Positions 25,448 through 34,065 of a stretch of 64,000 nucleotides of DNA are shown here, piece by piece. Source of the stretch: JAYODW01 sp038116745 (GTDB taxonomy: Bacteria; Pseudomonadota; Gammaproteobacteria; Ga0077536); NCBI GenBank assembly GCA_038116745.1, contig JAYODW010000029.1:6323-70322 (forward strand). The letters are read 5' to 3'. The notes beneath the pieces were generated by a model. The model saw only the letters and a list, made by a program, of their open reading frames with translations. It was not told the DNA's origin and did not search any database. The stretch's first letter is position 1. Every line of letters begins with the position of its first letter. The position numbers were made by a program, and so were the translations under genes.

Positions 25448-26414
25448 GTCGTGGCATTCGTTCGCAGCTGATGGTGACCTGATTTTTTGCAGCGGTCACC
25501 TCGGCCAGAACGGCCAACGCAATCTCCTGCGGACGCCGCGTCGCCAGATCGATCCCGATGGGGCCATGGATCCGGGCGAGTTCAGACTCAGTGAGCGCAA
25601 AATGCTCTCTCAGGCGCGCGGCGCGCTTTTCCGTCGTGCGCCTTGACCCAAGCGCGCCTACGTAGAACGCGGGGCTTCTAACCGCTTCCAGCATCGCCAG
25701 ATCATCCACCTTTGCATCATGGGTCAACGCCAGAATGCCGGTACGCCCGTCACATTCGTGTGCGGCAATGAAATCGTCAGGATAAATATCCGCGACAGGC
25801 ACATCACTCAAGGACCACGCGTTGCGATATTCCGGACGGGGGTCACAGACCAGAACCTCGTAGTCGAGAATTCTGGCCAGTTGACACACCCAATAGGCAA
25901 GCTCGCCGGCGCCGATGATCAGCAGCCTCCACGGGGGCGCATAAAGAACCTCCAGAATATCTTCCGCCAGGCGCGTCACTGCATCAGACTCTGCGATGTC
26001 AAAGCTTGTCTCTGCCGTGCGGAGATTCATACGGCGCACCAGCGCGATGCCATTGTTCAGCTGGGCAGCGAGTTCCTCCACCCCGGTAAGCTGAGCGTAG
26101 GGTTCAAGGATCAGAAGGAGCCTTCCTCCGCAGGGCAAAGAGCGGTTGGCATCGGAAGAGAACTCAATCTGCTCGAAGCGTTCAGGAAAATCCCGCTTCA
26201 CCCGTTCGATCAGTTCGGACTCAATACAGCCGCCGGATACGGAACCTGCGAATTTTCCGGATTCCGTCAGCACCATGACCGCCCCTGCCGGTCTTGGCGA
26301 AGACCCCCAGGTGTGGGCAACCGTTGCGAGCAGCACTCTTTCGCCGGCGCGGTGCCATTCCAGGCCCAGCGAGATCAGCTCTGCCTCGCTTCTGCCCAAA
26401 GAACGTGGCTCCAT
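25437..26414 (-). CDS. XdhC-family molybdenum hydroxylase maturation protein
   Basis: 325-residue XdhC/CoxF-type protein that binds molybdenum cofactor and inserts it into xanthine-dehydrogenase-like enzymes. The XdhC N-terminal part has TVAHTWGSSPRPAGAVMVL, SGGCIESELIE and LPCGGRLLLILEP; a Rossmann-like C-terminal part has RLLIIGAGELAYWVCQLARI, CDPRPEYRN, TGILALTHDAKVDD, FYVGALGSRRT and HGPIGIDLATRRPQEIALAV. Both halves of the usual two-domain layout are present. It lies directly upstream of, and overlaps, the MocA-like gene. No xdhA/xdhB or coxL-like gene is near, so the pair serves an enzyme outside the window. Confidence 0.92.
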   Translation of the reverse strand: MEPRSLGRSEAELISLGLEWHRAGERVLLATVAHTWGSSPRPAGAVMVLTESGKFAGSVSGGCIESELIERVKRDFPERFEQIEFSSDANRSLPCGGRLLLILEPYAQLTGVEELAAQLNNGIALVRRMNLRTAETSFDIAESDAVTRLAEDILEVLYAPPWRLLIIGAGELAYWVCQLARILDYEVLVCDPRPEYRNAWSLSDVPVADIYPDDFIAAHECDGRTGILALTHDAKVDDLAMLEAVRSPAFYVGALGSRRTTEKRAARLREHFALTESELARIHGPIGIDLATRRPQEIALAVLAEVTAAKNQVTISCERMPRHVR

Positions 26415-26561
26415 CTGGCTTCCCCTGGTTGTATCCGAAACAGTTTGGTCTCTATGTAGCCCGCTTTAAGCTGAGCCGGCGTAGAGGCTGCGGCGGCCTG
26501 TAAGCACCGTCCCCGGGTCGGCTCTCGACCTCTCGGCAGAGATGGTCACCAGACGCGGCGG

Positions 26562-27263
26562 TTACTCTGGCGGCAGCAGTCCGCCGTGTTTGGCTTTGTA
26601 GTCGGAAATGCGCCCCTCCAGATCGGTCAGGAGCCCTTCCATGCCCTCTGCCTGGATGATTGCGCTGAAGGTATTCCGATAGTTGTTAACCAGGCTTATC
26701 CCTTCGATGAGGACATCGTAGACAAACCACTCCCCATCGTTATTTTTTAAACGATAGGTCACGGGTACGCGAATGTTGTTCGCGACGATGAAGGTATCAA
26801 CGCTGGCGCGATCGCGCCGGATGTCTTCACCCACAAACTCGACGTTCTGGTCGGAGTAGGCTTCTATTTTTGTCCGGTAAACAACTTCAAGATATTGCGA
26901 AAAAAATTCGACGAACTGTGCCTTTTCCGTCACGGTCGCCATGCGCCAATTCGCGGAAAGCACGCTCTGCGACATGCTCCGGAAATCAAAGCGCGCGTCG
27001 ATCACGCGCCCTATCTCCAGCCAGCGTGTATCCCGGTCAAACTCAGTGTTGCGCAGGATCGACACCACGCGCTGGATCGCGTCCTGCACTGTTGCTGTAG
27101 GAGATAAGGGTGTTGCCGCGATTGCCTGTCCAGTGCTCGTGCCGCTCAAAATAACCACTGCGAGGCAGGTAGGCATCAGCATGTGCCACATCCGCGACGT
27201 ACGCGCGCGTGTTGTGCTGATAGCTACGGGGTGATGGCTAATCTGTTGATTATTCAATCCCAA
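26562..27263 (-). CDS. MlaC/Tgt2-family phospholipid-binding protein
   Basis: Up to 233 residues, periplasmic. A signal sequence (MLMPTCLAVVILSGTSTGQA) precedes the MlaC fold: VQDAIQRVVSILRN, RVIDARFDFRSMSQSVLSAN, FVEFFSQYLEVVYRTKIEAY, and VYDVLIEGISLVNNYRNTFS. MlaC carries phospholipids between the outer membrane MlaA complex and the inner membrane MlaFEDB transporter. Here it stands alone; no mlaD/E/F is adjacent, so it may be a paralogue. The start is uncertain: TTG at 27263 gives a basic n-region and follows a G-rich stretch, while ATG at 27191 starts just before the hydrophobic core. The 80-bp gap before it and the 147-bp gap after it hold no recognised element. Confidence 0.85.
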   Translation of the reverse strand: MGLNNQQISHHPVAISTTRARTSRMWHMLMPTCLAVVILSGTSTGQAIAATPLSPTATVQDAIQRVVSILRNTEFDRDTRWLEIGRVIDARFDFRSMSQSVLSANWRMATVTEKAQFVEFFSQYLEVVYRTKIEAYSDQNVEFVGEDIRRDRASVDTFIVANNIRVPVTYRLKNNDGEWFVYDVLIEGISLVNNYRNTFSAIIQAEGMEGLLTDLEGRISDYKAKHGGLLPPE

Positions 27264-27343
27264 TGGTGCCCCCCGGAGATTTTGTTATGTCTGGCGTGAG
27301 AACTATGAAGCGAGCAAGCAGGATGCGCTTTCGAGCACTGTAA

Positions 27344-30300
27344 TCAGACCGGAGCTACCACGACCAAGCCTAGAACCATTGCCCGCTCATCAATCGAGAA
27401 CGATTCGCAGAATGCACCAGCTGGTGCAGGCGAGGCAACGAGGCTCACGGCGAGAGTTTCCCGACAGATAGATCCCAGATTCTCCGTAATTGCCGCGCTG
27501 AGCGTCTCATCAGCACTGAACTCCACAGCAATGCGATCGGTAAGCTGGAGATCGGCGGACTTGCGCAGCGACTGAATACGGTTGACCACCTCGCGGGCCA
27601 GCCCCTTTGCCCTGAGGTCTTCACTGATATAGGTATCCAGGGCGACAGTCAGATTTCCGTCCTGAGCCACGCTCCAGTCACCGACCTCCTCACTCAGGAT
27701 CTCTACGTCATCGCGTTGGATGAGCACCTGTTCGCCTCCCAGCGCAAGCTCCAGCGTCCCCTCAGTCGCGAGTCTGTGGATATCCTGCGCATCCAGCTGT
27801 GCAATCGCTGCCGCAACCGACTTCATACGCTTGCCCAGGCGTGGACCGAGTTTTTTGAAATCGGCTTTGGCTGAGCGCCTGACGAGTCCGCTCGAATCCT
27901 CGACGTACTCGATCTCCTGCACATTGATTTCCTCGAGGATGATATTTCTGACCGCTTCCACGCTCGTCTGGTCGACAGCGTCGTTAAGCACAAGAAGGAT
28001 CCGCGCCAGCGGTTGCCGAACATTGATTTGACTGCGATTGCGCAACAATAAAGCGAGCTGTACTACCCCGCGAGCAAGGTCCATACGGTGGTCAAGGCCG
28101 GGGTCTGACAGCGACGGATCGGCGACCGGGTACAGCGCATGATGAACCGAGTTCTCTCCACCGGCGGTCTCTTTTCTCTCCATCAGGCGGCGATACAGCC
28201 AGTCGCTGAAAAAGGGCGCGATTGGGCTGATCATGATTGCCAGCGCAGCAAGGCACTCATAGGTCGTCTGATACGCGCTCAGCTTGTCCTGGTTGTTGAT
28301 TTCGCCGCTCCCGGCTGCCTTTTTGGCTGCCCAGAAACGCGGTCGTGAACGGCGGATGTACCAGTTGGACAGGTCGTCGACCAGCCGCTCCATGGCGCGC
28401 GCGGCCCGGGTGCCGTCGAAGGCTGCATAGGCTTCATCGACCAGGTTTATCGTGGCGTTCAGACGACTCAGCATCCATCGGTCGAGCTCAGCACGTTCGG
28501 TTGGGACGACACGGGCCTCCGCAGGGTCGAAACCGTCGATGTTCGCGTAGCTCGACATGAAACGGTAGACGTTTTCCAGCGTCCCGAAAAATTTGCTGCG
28601 CGTTTCTGCCAGACCACGCTCGGAAAACTTCATGCTGTCCCAGGGCGGTGAGTTGCTCATCATGTACCAGCGCACGACGTCCGCACCGTAGCGGCTGATG
28701 ACATCGAAAGGATCTACCGTGTTGCCACGGGATTTCGACATCTTTTCGCCTTTTTCGTCGAGGATCAGACCGTTGACCACGACGTTGCGGAAAGCTACGG
28801 AATCTTTAACCAGCGCGGCAATTGCATGCAGTGTGTAGAACCAGCCACGCGTCTGGTCGACGCCCTCGCAGATAAAGTCGCCCGGGAAACTGGCCTCGAA
28901 AGCAGCCTGGTTTTCGAACGGGTAATGCCACTGTGCGAACGGCATCGCGCCTGAGTCGAACCACACATCAAGCACATCCGGCACCCGGCGCATGGTGCCA
29001 CCGTCCGGACTGGGCCAGGTCAGGCTGTCGACAAATGGTCGATGCAGGTCAATCTCATTGTCGGCGGGCAGACCATCGGCCCCGACTTTCTCGCGCAGCT
29101 CAGAGATTGAACCGATCACCTCGAAGTAAACGGACCCAGGAACATCGGAGCTCCAGATTGGCAGTGGTGTTCCCCAGTAGCGTTTCCGGCTCAGCGCCCA
29201 GTCGACGTTGTTCTCCAGCCAGTTGCCGAAGCGTCCGTCCCGAATCGCGGGGGGGAACCAGTTCACTGTTTTATTCAAACTCACCAGGCGGTCTTTTATC
29301 GCCGTAGTCCGCACAAACCAGCTGTCGACGGGGTAGCTCATCAAGGGAGTCCCCTTGCGCCAGTCGTGCGGGTAGTTGTGCAGGTAGTCAAGGCGCTTGT
29401 ACAGCAGGCCCCGTTCTTTGAGGTCGCGCAGGATTATTCGGTCAGCGTCCTTGAACCAGGTACCGGCCACCAGGGGCGCGTGTTTGGTGAAACGGCCGTC
29501 CGGCGCTACCGGATTAACCAGCGGCAAGCCCTCACGAACGCCGACTTCGTGATCTTCGGCGCCGAAAGCCGGCGCGATGTGAACGATTCCGCTTCCGTCA
29601 TCGACGGTGACGTAATCTGCGAGGTAAGTTTTCCAGGACGCTGCGTTGTAGTCGGCTTCCCCGACCTTGTACAGCGGTTCGTAGGCAATGCCGGTGAGGT
29701 CACGGCCCTTGTGCCTGGCGAGCACCTCGTAACCGGGCTCGAGCACGGACAATCTGGACTCCGCGAGGATCAGGCGCTCCTCGCCATTCCCCACAGTGAC
29801 GTAATCCAGATCAGGTCCGAGGACCAATCCAACGTTGGAGATCAGAGTCCAGGGCGTCGTCGTCCAGGCGAGCAGACTGAGGTCGCTTTCGGCCGCGACT
29901 CTGAATCTGACGTACACGCTCGGATCGCTGACTTCCTTGTACCCAAGCGACACCTCGTGGGACGACAGGACTGTTCCGGTACCCGGGCTGTACCACTGAA
30001 TCTTGTGTCCTTTGTACAGCAGCCCACGCTTGTGGATCTGGCTGATCAGCCACCAGACGGATTCGATGTAGCTGGTCTCAAAAGTAACGTAAGGGCGTTC
30101 AAGATCCACCCAGTAGGCGATGCGGCGTGTCAGCTCGTCCCACTCTTTTTTGTAGCGCGAGACGCTGTCTCGACAGGCCTGGTTGAATGCGGCGATGCCG
30201 AAGCTTTCAACCTGCTCGCGCCCGTCAAGACCCAGTTCCTTTTCGACTTCGATTTCAACCGGGAGGCCGTGCGTGTCCCAGCCTGCTTTGCGTTCAACTT

Positions 30301-30544
30301 GGAACCCTTTGAGGGTCTTATAGCGGCAAAAAACGTCTTTGATGGTACGACCGAGAACATGGTGTATGCCTGGTCTTCCGTTAGCCGTTGGAGGCCCTTC
30401 GTAGAACGTGAAGCGTTCCCCCCCTTCACGGATCTCCACGCTGCGTTGAAAGGTTCGCTGCGCGTCCCAAAGATGAAGCATCTCATTCTCGAGAGCCGGG
30501 AGATCGAGTGATTTGATTTCGGTGAAACGACTTATCGGAGCCAT
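27344..30544 (-). CDS. ileS: Isoleucyl-tRNA synthetase, IleRS2-like with GIHH signature
   Basis: About 1066 residues; charges tRNA-Ile with isoleucine. Class I motifs: EGPPTANGRPGIHHVLGRTI in the Rossmann start, an editing domain (TTPWTLISNVGLVLG), a long anticodon-binding part, and GEKMSKSRGNTVDPF for the KMSKS loop. The usual HIGH is replaced by GIHH (codons 30370-30359), first and third residues exchanged; this altered signature has been reported in a subset of type 2 (eukaryote-like) IleRS with very high mupirocin resistance. The length and WDTHGLPVEIEVEKELGLDG context also fit type 2. Start set at ATG 30544; ATG 30592 is an alternative that overlaps sufE. Last in cysS-sufE-ileS. No second ileS is seen. 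Confidence 0.95.
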   Translation of the reverse strand: MAPISRFTEIKSLDLPALENEMLHLWDAQRTFQRSVEIREGGERFTFYEGPPTANGRPGIHHVLGRTIKDVFCRYKTLKGFQVERKAGWDTHGLPVEIEVEKELGLDGREQVESFGIAAFNQACRDSVSRYKKEWDELTRRIAYWVDLERPYVTFETSYIESVWWLISQIHKRGLLYKGHKIQWYSPGTGTVLSSHEVSLGYKEVSDPSVYVRFRVAAESDLSLLAWTTTPWTLISNVGLVLGPDLDYVTVGNGEERLILAESRLSVLEPGYEVLARHKGRDLTGIAYEPLYKVGEADYNAASWKTYLADYVTVDDGSGIVHIAPAFGAEDHEVGVREGLPLVNPVAPDGRFTKHAPLVAGTWFKDADRIILRDLKERGLLYKRLDYLHNYPHDWRKGTPLMSYPVDSWFVRTTAIKDRLVSLNKTVNWFPPAIRDGRFGNWLENNVDWALSRKRYWGTPLPIWSSDVPGSVYFEVIGSISELREKVGADGLPADNEIDLHRPFVDSLTWPSPDGGTMRRVPDVLDVWFDSGAMPFAQWHYPFENQAAFEASFPGDFICEGVDQTRGWFYTLHAIAALVKDSVAFRNVVVNGLILDEKGEKMSKSRGNTVDPFDVISRYGADVVRWYMMSNSPPWDSMKFSERGLAETRSKFFGTLENVYRFMSSYANIDGFDPAEARVVPTERAELDRWMLSRLNATINLVDEAYAAFDGTRAARAMERLVDDLSNWYIRRSRPRFWAAKKAAGSGEINNQDKLSAYQTTYECLAALAIMISPIAPFFSDWLYRRLMERKETAGGENSVHHALYPVADPSLSDPGLDHRMDLARGVVQLALLLRNRSQINVRQPLARILLVLNDAVDQTSVEAVRNIILEEINVQEIEYVEDSSGLVRRSAKADFKKLGPRLGKRMKSVAAAIAQLDAQDIHRLATEGTLELALGGEQVLIQRDDVEILSEEVGDWSVAQDGNLTVALDTYISEDLRAKGLAREVVNRIQSLRKSADLQLTDRIAVEFSADETLSAAITENLGSICRETLAVSLVASPAPAGAFCESFSIDERAMVLGLVVVAPV

Positions 30545-30575
30545 CAGGGTGTTTACTTTCAGGTAAGACTGGAGG

Positions 30576-31052
30576 CTAGACGTCCGTGTCATCGACTAGT
30601 GACTCGACCGCTATCTGTCTGATCCGCTGGATCATCGCGTGAAGGCCGTTACTCCGGGTGGGAGAAAGATGCTCGGCCAGCGAGAGCTGTGCAATAAAGT
30701 CTGGCGGCGTCGAGAGGATATCCTGAGGCCGTCTACCGGAATATACCTGCAGGAGCATGGCTATCAGTCCCGACACAATAGACGCGTCACTGGTCGCTGC
30801 ATAGAAAAGCAGGCCCTCGCGCTCCTCGCTCACGATCCAGACCTGTGACTGACAGCCACGAAGACGGTTACCTTCCGTTTTTAGCTCGTCGGGGAACGGC
30901 TCAGCCTGCCGGCCGAGGTCGATAATGAACTGGTAACGATCCGTCCAGTCGTCAAACAATTCGAATGTATCGATGAGTTCCTGCTGCGCCGCGAGGATTT
31001 CAGCCGAGGGTTCCCCCGGCGTTGCGGCCTGTGCACTCACGCTTTTCTCCAT
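30576..31052 (-). CDS. sufE: SufE-family cysteine desulfuration protein
   Basis: 158-residue sulfur-acceptor protein. The family core is FELFDDWTDRYQFIIDLGRQ, LKTEGNRLRGCQSQVWIVSE, ASIVSGLIAMLLQVYSGRRP and LSLAEHLSPTRSNGLHAMIQ. C67 in RGCQSQVW is the residue that takes persulfide from a SufS/CsdA desulfurase. The partner desulfurase is not in the window. It overlaps the end of cysS by 16 bp (a different frame) and is followed within about 30 bp by ileS, so all three are probably one transcript. Could also be a CsdE; sequence alone does not separate the two. Confidence 0.92.
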   Translation of the reverse strand: MEKSVSAQAATPGEPSAEILAAQQELIDTFELFDDWTDRYQFIIDLGRQAEPFPDELKTEGNRLRGCQSQVWIVSEEREGLLFYAATSDASIVSGLIAMLLQVYSGRRPQDILSTPPDFIAQLSLAEHLSPTRSNGLHAMIQRIRQIAVESLVDDTDV

Positions 31053-32419
31053 TGCGTACCGTCAGGGGTATCCAGGATTTCGATCCCCATCCCCTCCAGC
31101 TGCTCGCGCAGGCTATCAGCCTCAGCCCAGTTTTTCGCGTTCCGTGCAGCGGTCCGCTGCGCGACCAGCTGTTCTATGCCAGCGCTGGCTTCTTCGTCCG
31201 CTGCCTCGCCCCGAAACCAGCTTTCAGGCGTCGATTGCAGTAGTCCGAGCTCCCTGCCGGCGTGTATCAGATACCCACGCAGCAGACGTTGCTCGGTGAC
31301 CGCAGCCGCCCGATTCAAAGCTGACGCGTAGCCCATCATGAGGGACAGCGCGAGGGGTGAATTCAGATCGTCGTCCATGGCTGCATCGAACGCAGGATCG
31401 CGCGGCGACCCTGTGACGGCTGTATCCTCCTCGGACTGCGTTCGCTCGAGCGCGCCGTAAAGTCTGTCCAGTTCGTTTTTCGCCTGCACGACCAGATCAG
31501 AGCTCCAGCTCAAGGGTTCGCGGTACTTGGCACGCAGTAGCGCCAGCCGGATCGCTTCTCCGGGATGGCTTTCGAGAAGTTCGCGAACCAGCAGCACATT
31601 GCCGATCGACTTGGACATTTTTTCGCTGTTGATCTCGACGAAACCGTTATGCAGCCAGAATCGGCTCAGCGGGGTACCGTCGTGAGCACAGTAGGACTGC
31701 GCGACCTCGTTTTCGTGATGCGGAAATTTAAGGTCGTTGCCGCCGCCGTGGATATCGATGGACCTGCCCAGATGCTGCGCGATCATGGCGGAGCACTCAA
31801 TATGCCATCCCGGGCGCCCCCTTCCCCAGGGACTGTCCCAACCGGGAGCGTGGCTGTCGGAAGGTTTCCACAGCACAAAGTCCGCCGGGTCTTTTTTAAA
31901 TGGAGCGACTTCGACGCGGGCACCCGCAATCATGTCCTCTCGCGCGCGTCCGGACAGCGCTCCGTAAGCAGGGAAGCCTGGAACATGGAACATGACGTGG
32001 CCCGCAGCCTCGTACGCATGATTGCGCTCAATCAATGCGCCGATCATGCTGATCATCGCTTCTATATGTGCGGTGGCCCGTGGTTCCAGAGTGGGCGGCA
32101 GAACGCCGAGCGCGGCTACGTCGGCGTGATACACCGCGGCGTAGCGCTCCGTGATGGTGGCGATCGGCACACCCTCAGCTGCCGCAGCGGCATTAATTTT
32201 GTCGTCCACGTCGGTAATGTTCCGCGCGTAGATCACATTGGGATAGTGACGCTGTAGAACCCGGAACAACAGGTCATAGACGACTGCTGCCCGGGCATTG
32301 CCGATATGGGGCGGGTTGTAAACCGTTGGCCCGCAGGCGTAGAGGGTTACGCGCTCAGGATCGAGCGGCTGAAAAACTTCTTTACGCTTGGATAGTGAGT
32401 TGTAGAGGACGAGCGACAA
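31037..32419 (-). CDS. cysS: Cysteinyl-tRNA synthetase
   Basis: 460-residue class I synthetase. HIGH motif in YACGPTVYNPPHIGNARAAV near residue 27, first zinc Cys at C29, then GRPGWHIECSAM, GGGNDLKFPHHENE for the remaining zinc ligands, and EKMSKSIGNVLLV near 267. Length matches the family. The start is TTG at 32419; the frame is closed by a TAG two codons upstream and no ATG is available before LYNSLSKRKE, so a non-AUG start is required. No good Shine-Dalgarno is visible. A TATAAT box lies about 46 bp upstream. First gene of cysS-sufE-ileS. Confidence 0.96.
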   Translation of the reverse strand: MSLVLYNSLSKRKEVFQPLDPERVTLYACGPTVYNPPHIGNARAAVVYDLLFRVLQRHYPNVIYARNITDVDDKINAAAAAEGVPIATITERYAAVYHADVAALGVLPPTLEPRATAHIEAMISMIGALIERNHAYEAAGHVMFHVPGFPAYGALSGRAREDMIAGARVEVAPFKKDPADFVLWKPSDSHAPGWDSPWGRGRPGWHIECSAMIAQHLGRSIDIHGGGNDLKFPHHENEVAQSYCAHDGTPLSRFWLHNGFVEINSEKMSKSIGNVLLVRELLESHPGEAIRLALLRAKYREPLSWSSDLVVQAKNELDRLYGALERTQSEEDTAVTGSPRDPAFDAAMDDDLNSPLALSLMMGYASALNRAAAVTEQRLLRGYLIHAGRELGLLQSTPESWFRGEAADEEASAGIEQLVAQRTAARNAKNWAEADSLREQLEGMGIEILDTPDGTQWRKA

Positions 32420-32464
32420 GGACTATGGTCTAGAGAGAGTCAGGCTGAAATTTGCTGCGTTGCG

Positions 32465-32470
32465 ATTATA
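32465..32470 (-). promoter_or_regulatory. Perfect -10 box of the cysS-sufE-ileS operon
   Basis: The minus strand reads TATAAT here, preceded by a run of seven G and a C. A start point near 32458 would give a leader of about 40 bases before the TTG of cysS. The -35 region is weak (TGCTTT at about 17 bp). Confidence 0.55.
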
Positions 32471-32522
32471 AGCCCCCCCTGCTCATAAAAGCATGGCGAG
32501 AAGCGTGCCGCTTTGGCTGATT

Positions 32523-32554
32523 CGGGTAGCCCGCGCTCCAGAGCGGACCACCCG
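32523..32554 (-). terminator. Imperfect hairpin after ahcY, possible terminator
   Basis: On the minus strand CGGGTGGTCCGCTC and GAGCGCGGGCTACCCG can pair with a few mismatches around TG, 24 bp after the ahcY stop. No T-run follows, so termination would have to be Rho-dependent or weak. Confidence 0.35.
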
Positions 32555-32577
32555 GAATGGTCACAGCCTCTGTCGAC

Positions 32578-34023
32578 TCAGTAGCGGTAATGCTCCGGCT
32601 TATAAGGCCCGCTGGAGGCCACGCCGAGATAGCGCGCCTGCTTGCGACTGAGCACATCCAGTTTGACGCCGAGCTTGTCCAGATGAAGCCGGGCGACTTT
32701 CTCGTCGAGTAGCTTAGGTAGCGTGTAGACGCCGATTGGATAGCGCTCCGGATGATTGAACATCTCGACCTGCGCAATGGTCTGATTAGTAAAACTGTTA
32801 GACATGACAAAACTTGGATGCCCCGTCGCACAGCCCAGGTTAACCAGACGGCCTTCGGCCAAAAGTATCAAGCTCCGTCCGTTCGGGAAGGTGATCTTGT
32901 GTACCTGCGGTTTGATCTCCGTCCAGCGATATTTGCGCAGGCGCTCAACCTGTATCTCGCTATCGAAGTGGCCGATGTTGCACACAATGGCCAGGTCTTT
33001 CATGCGCTTCATATGCTGCTCGGTGATCACATCGCAGCAACCAGTGGTGGTCACAAAAATGTCGCCCTCCCGGCAGGCATCATCCATGCTCATGACCTCG
33101 TAACCTTCCATGGCCGCCTGCAGCGCGCAGATCGGATCGACTTCGGTGACGATAACCCGCGCACCCTGGCCGCGCAGGGATTGGCAGGATCCTTTGCCGA
33201 CGTCCCCGTAGCCGGCAACGACGGCAACCTTGCCCGAGATCATCACGTCAGTGGCACGATTGACGGCATCTACCAGTGAATGCCGGCAGCCATAGAGGTT
33301 GTCAAACTTAGACTTGGTGACCGAGTCGTTGACGTTCATCGCTGGGAACAGAAGCTCTCCCCGCTCCATCATCTGGTAAAGGCGGTGGACGCCCGTGGTG
33401 GTCTCTTCAGTGACGCCGCGGATCTCCGGCACGATGCGGTGGAAACGTGTCGGGTCGTTCTTCAGCGACCGTTTCAGCTGGTCATACAGGGCAGCCTCTT
33501 CTTCATTCTCTGCCTTTTTATCCAGCAGCTTGGGGTTTTCCTCGGCCCTGTAACCAAGAAGCGCGAACAGTGTCGCGTCACCGCCGTCGTCCAGGATCAT
33601 GTTGGGCCCCTGTCCGTTGGACCATTCCAGAATGCGGTCGGTGTACGCCCAGTAGTCCTTGATACTTTCTCCCTTGACCGCGAATACCGGAGTGCCGCGC
33701 TTGGCAATCGCTGCCGCAGCGTGGTCCTGGGTCGAGAAAATGTTGCAGCTGGCCCAGCGCACTTTGGCGCCAAGCTCCTGCAGGGTTTCGATCAACACAG
33801 CGGTCTGTACCGTCATGTGCAGAGACCCGGTGATGCGCGCGCCCCGCAGTGGTTTACTGCGCCCGTACTCTTCCCTCATCGCCATCAGGCCGGGCATTTC
33901 CTGCTCAGCAAGGTCGATCTCTTTGCGTCCAAAATCCGCCAGAGACATATCTTTGACGACGAAGTCCTGCTTGGCGGCTTTCGAGGCTCGTTTAGGGCGT
34001 TCGGTTCGCGTTTTCTGCAACAT
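32578..34023 (-). CDS. ahcY: S-adenosylhomocysteine hydrolase
   Basis: 481-residue NAD-dependent enzyme splitting S-adenosylhomocysteine to adenosine and homocysteine. Motifs: TGSLHMTVQTAVLIETLQEL near residue 66, SCNIFSTQDHAAAAI near 92, NVNDSVTKSKFDNLYGCRHS near 232, the NAD loop VVAGYGDVGKGS near 267, FVTTTGCCDV, and the conserved C-terminal KLDVLSRKQARYLGV followed by GPYKPEHYRY. Length is that of the longer proteobacterial form. It follows metK by 42 bp with its own AAGGAA ribosome-binding site, giving a metK-ahcY methyl-cycle operon. No SAH riboswitch was found in the leader. Confidence 0.97.
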   Translation of the reverse strand: MLQKTRTERPKRASKAAKQDFVVKDMSLADFGRKEIDLAEQEMPGLMAMREEYGRSKPLRGARITGSLHMTVQTAVLIETLQELGAKVRWASCNIFSTQDHAAAAIAKRGTPVFAVKGESIKDYWAYTDRILEWSNGQGPNMILDDGGDATLFALLGYRAEENPKLLDKKAENEEEAALYDQLKRSLKNDPTRFHRIVPEIRGVTEETTTGVHRLYQMMERGELLFPAMNVNDSVTKSKFDNLYGCRHSLVDAVNRATDVMISGKVAVVAGYGDVGKGSCQSLRGQGARVIVTEVDPICALQAAMEGYEVMSMDDACREGDIFVTTTGCCDVITEQHMKRMKDLAIVCNIGHFDSEIQVERLRKYRWTEIKPQVHKITFPNGRSLILLAEGRLVNLGCATGHPSFVMSNSFTNQTIAQVEMFNHPERYPIGVYTLPKLLDEKVARLHLDKLGVKLDVLSRKQARYLGVASSGPYKPEHYRY

Positions 34024-34065
34024 CAGTGTTCCTTGGTTTGCAACTTGAAAATAGAAGTACGTGCG

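Noticed and set aside
29366..30511. 381-codon plus-strand ORF antisense to ileS
   Set aside because: It mirrors the codon structure of ileS on the other strand; the ileS frame carries all class I motifs, so this is a shadow frame common in GC-rich genomes.
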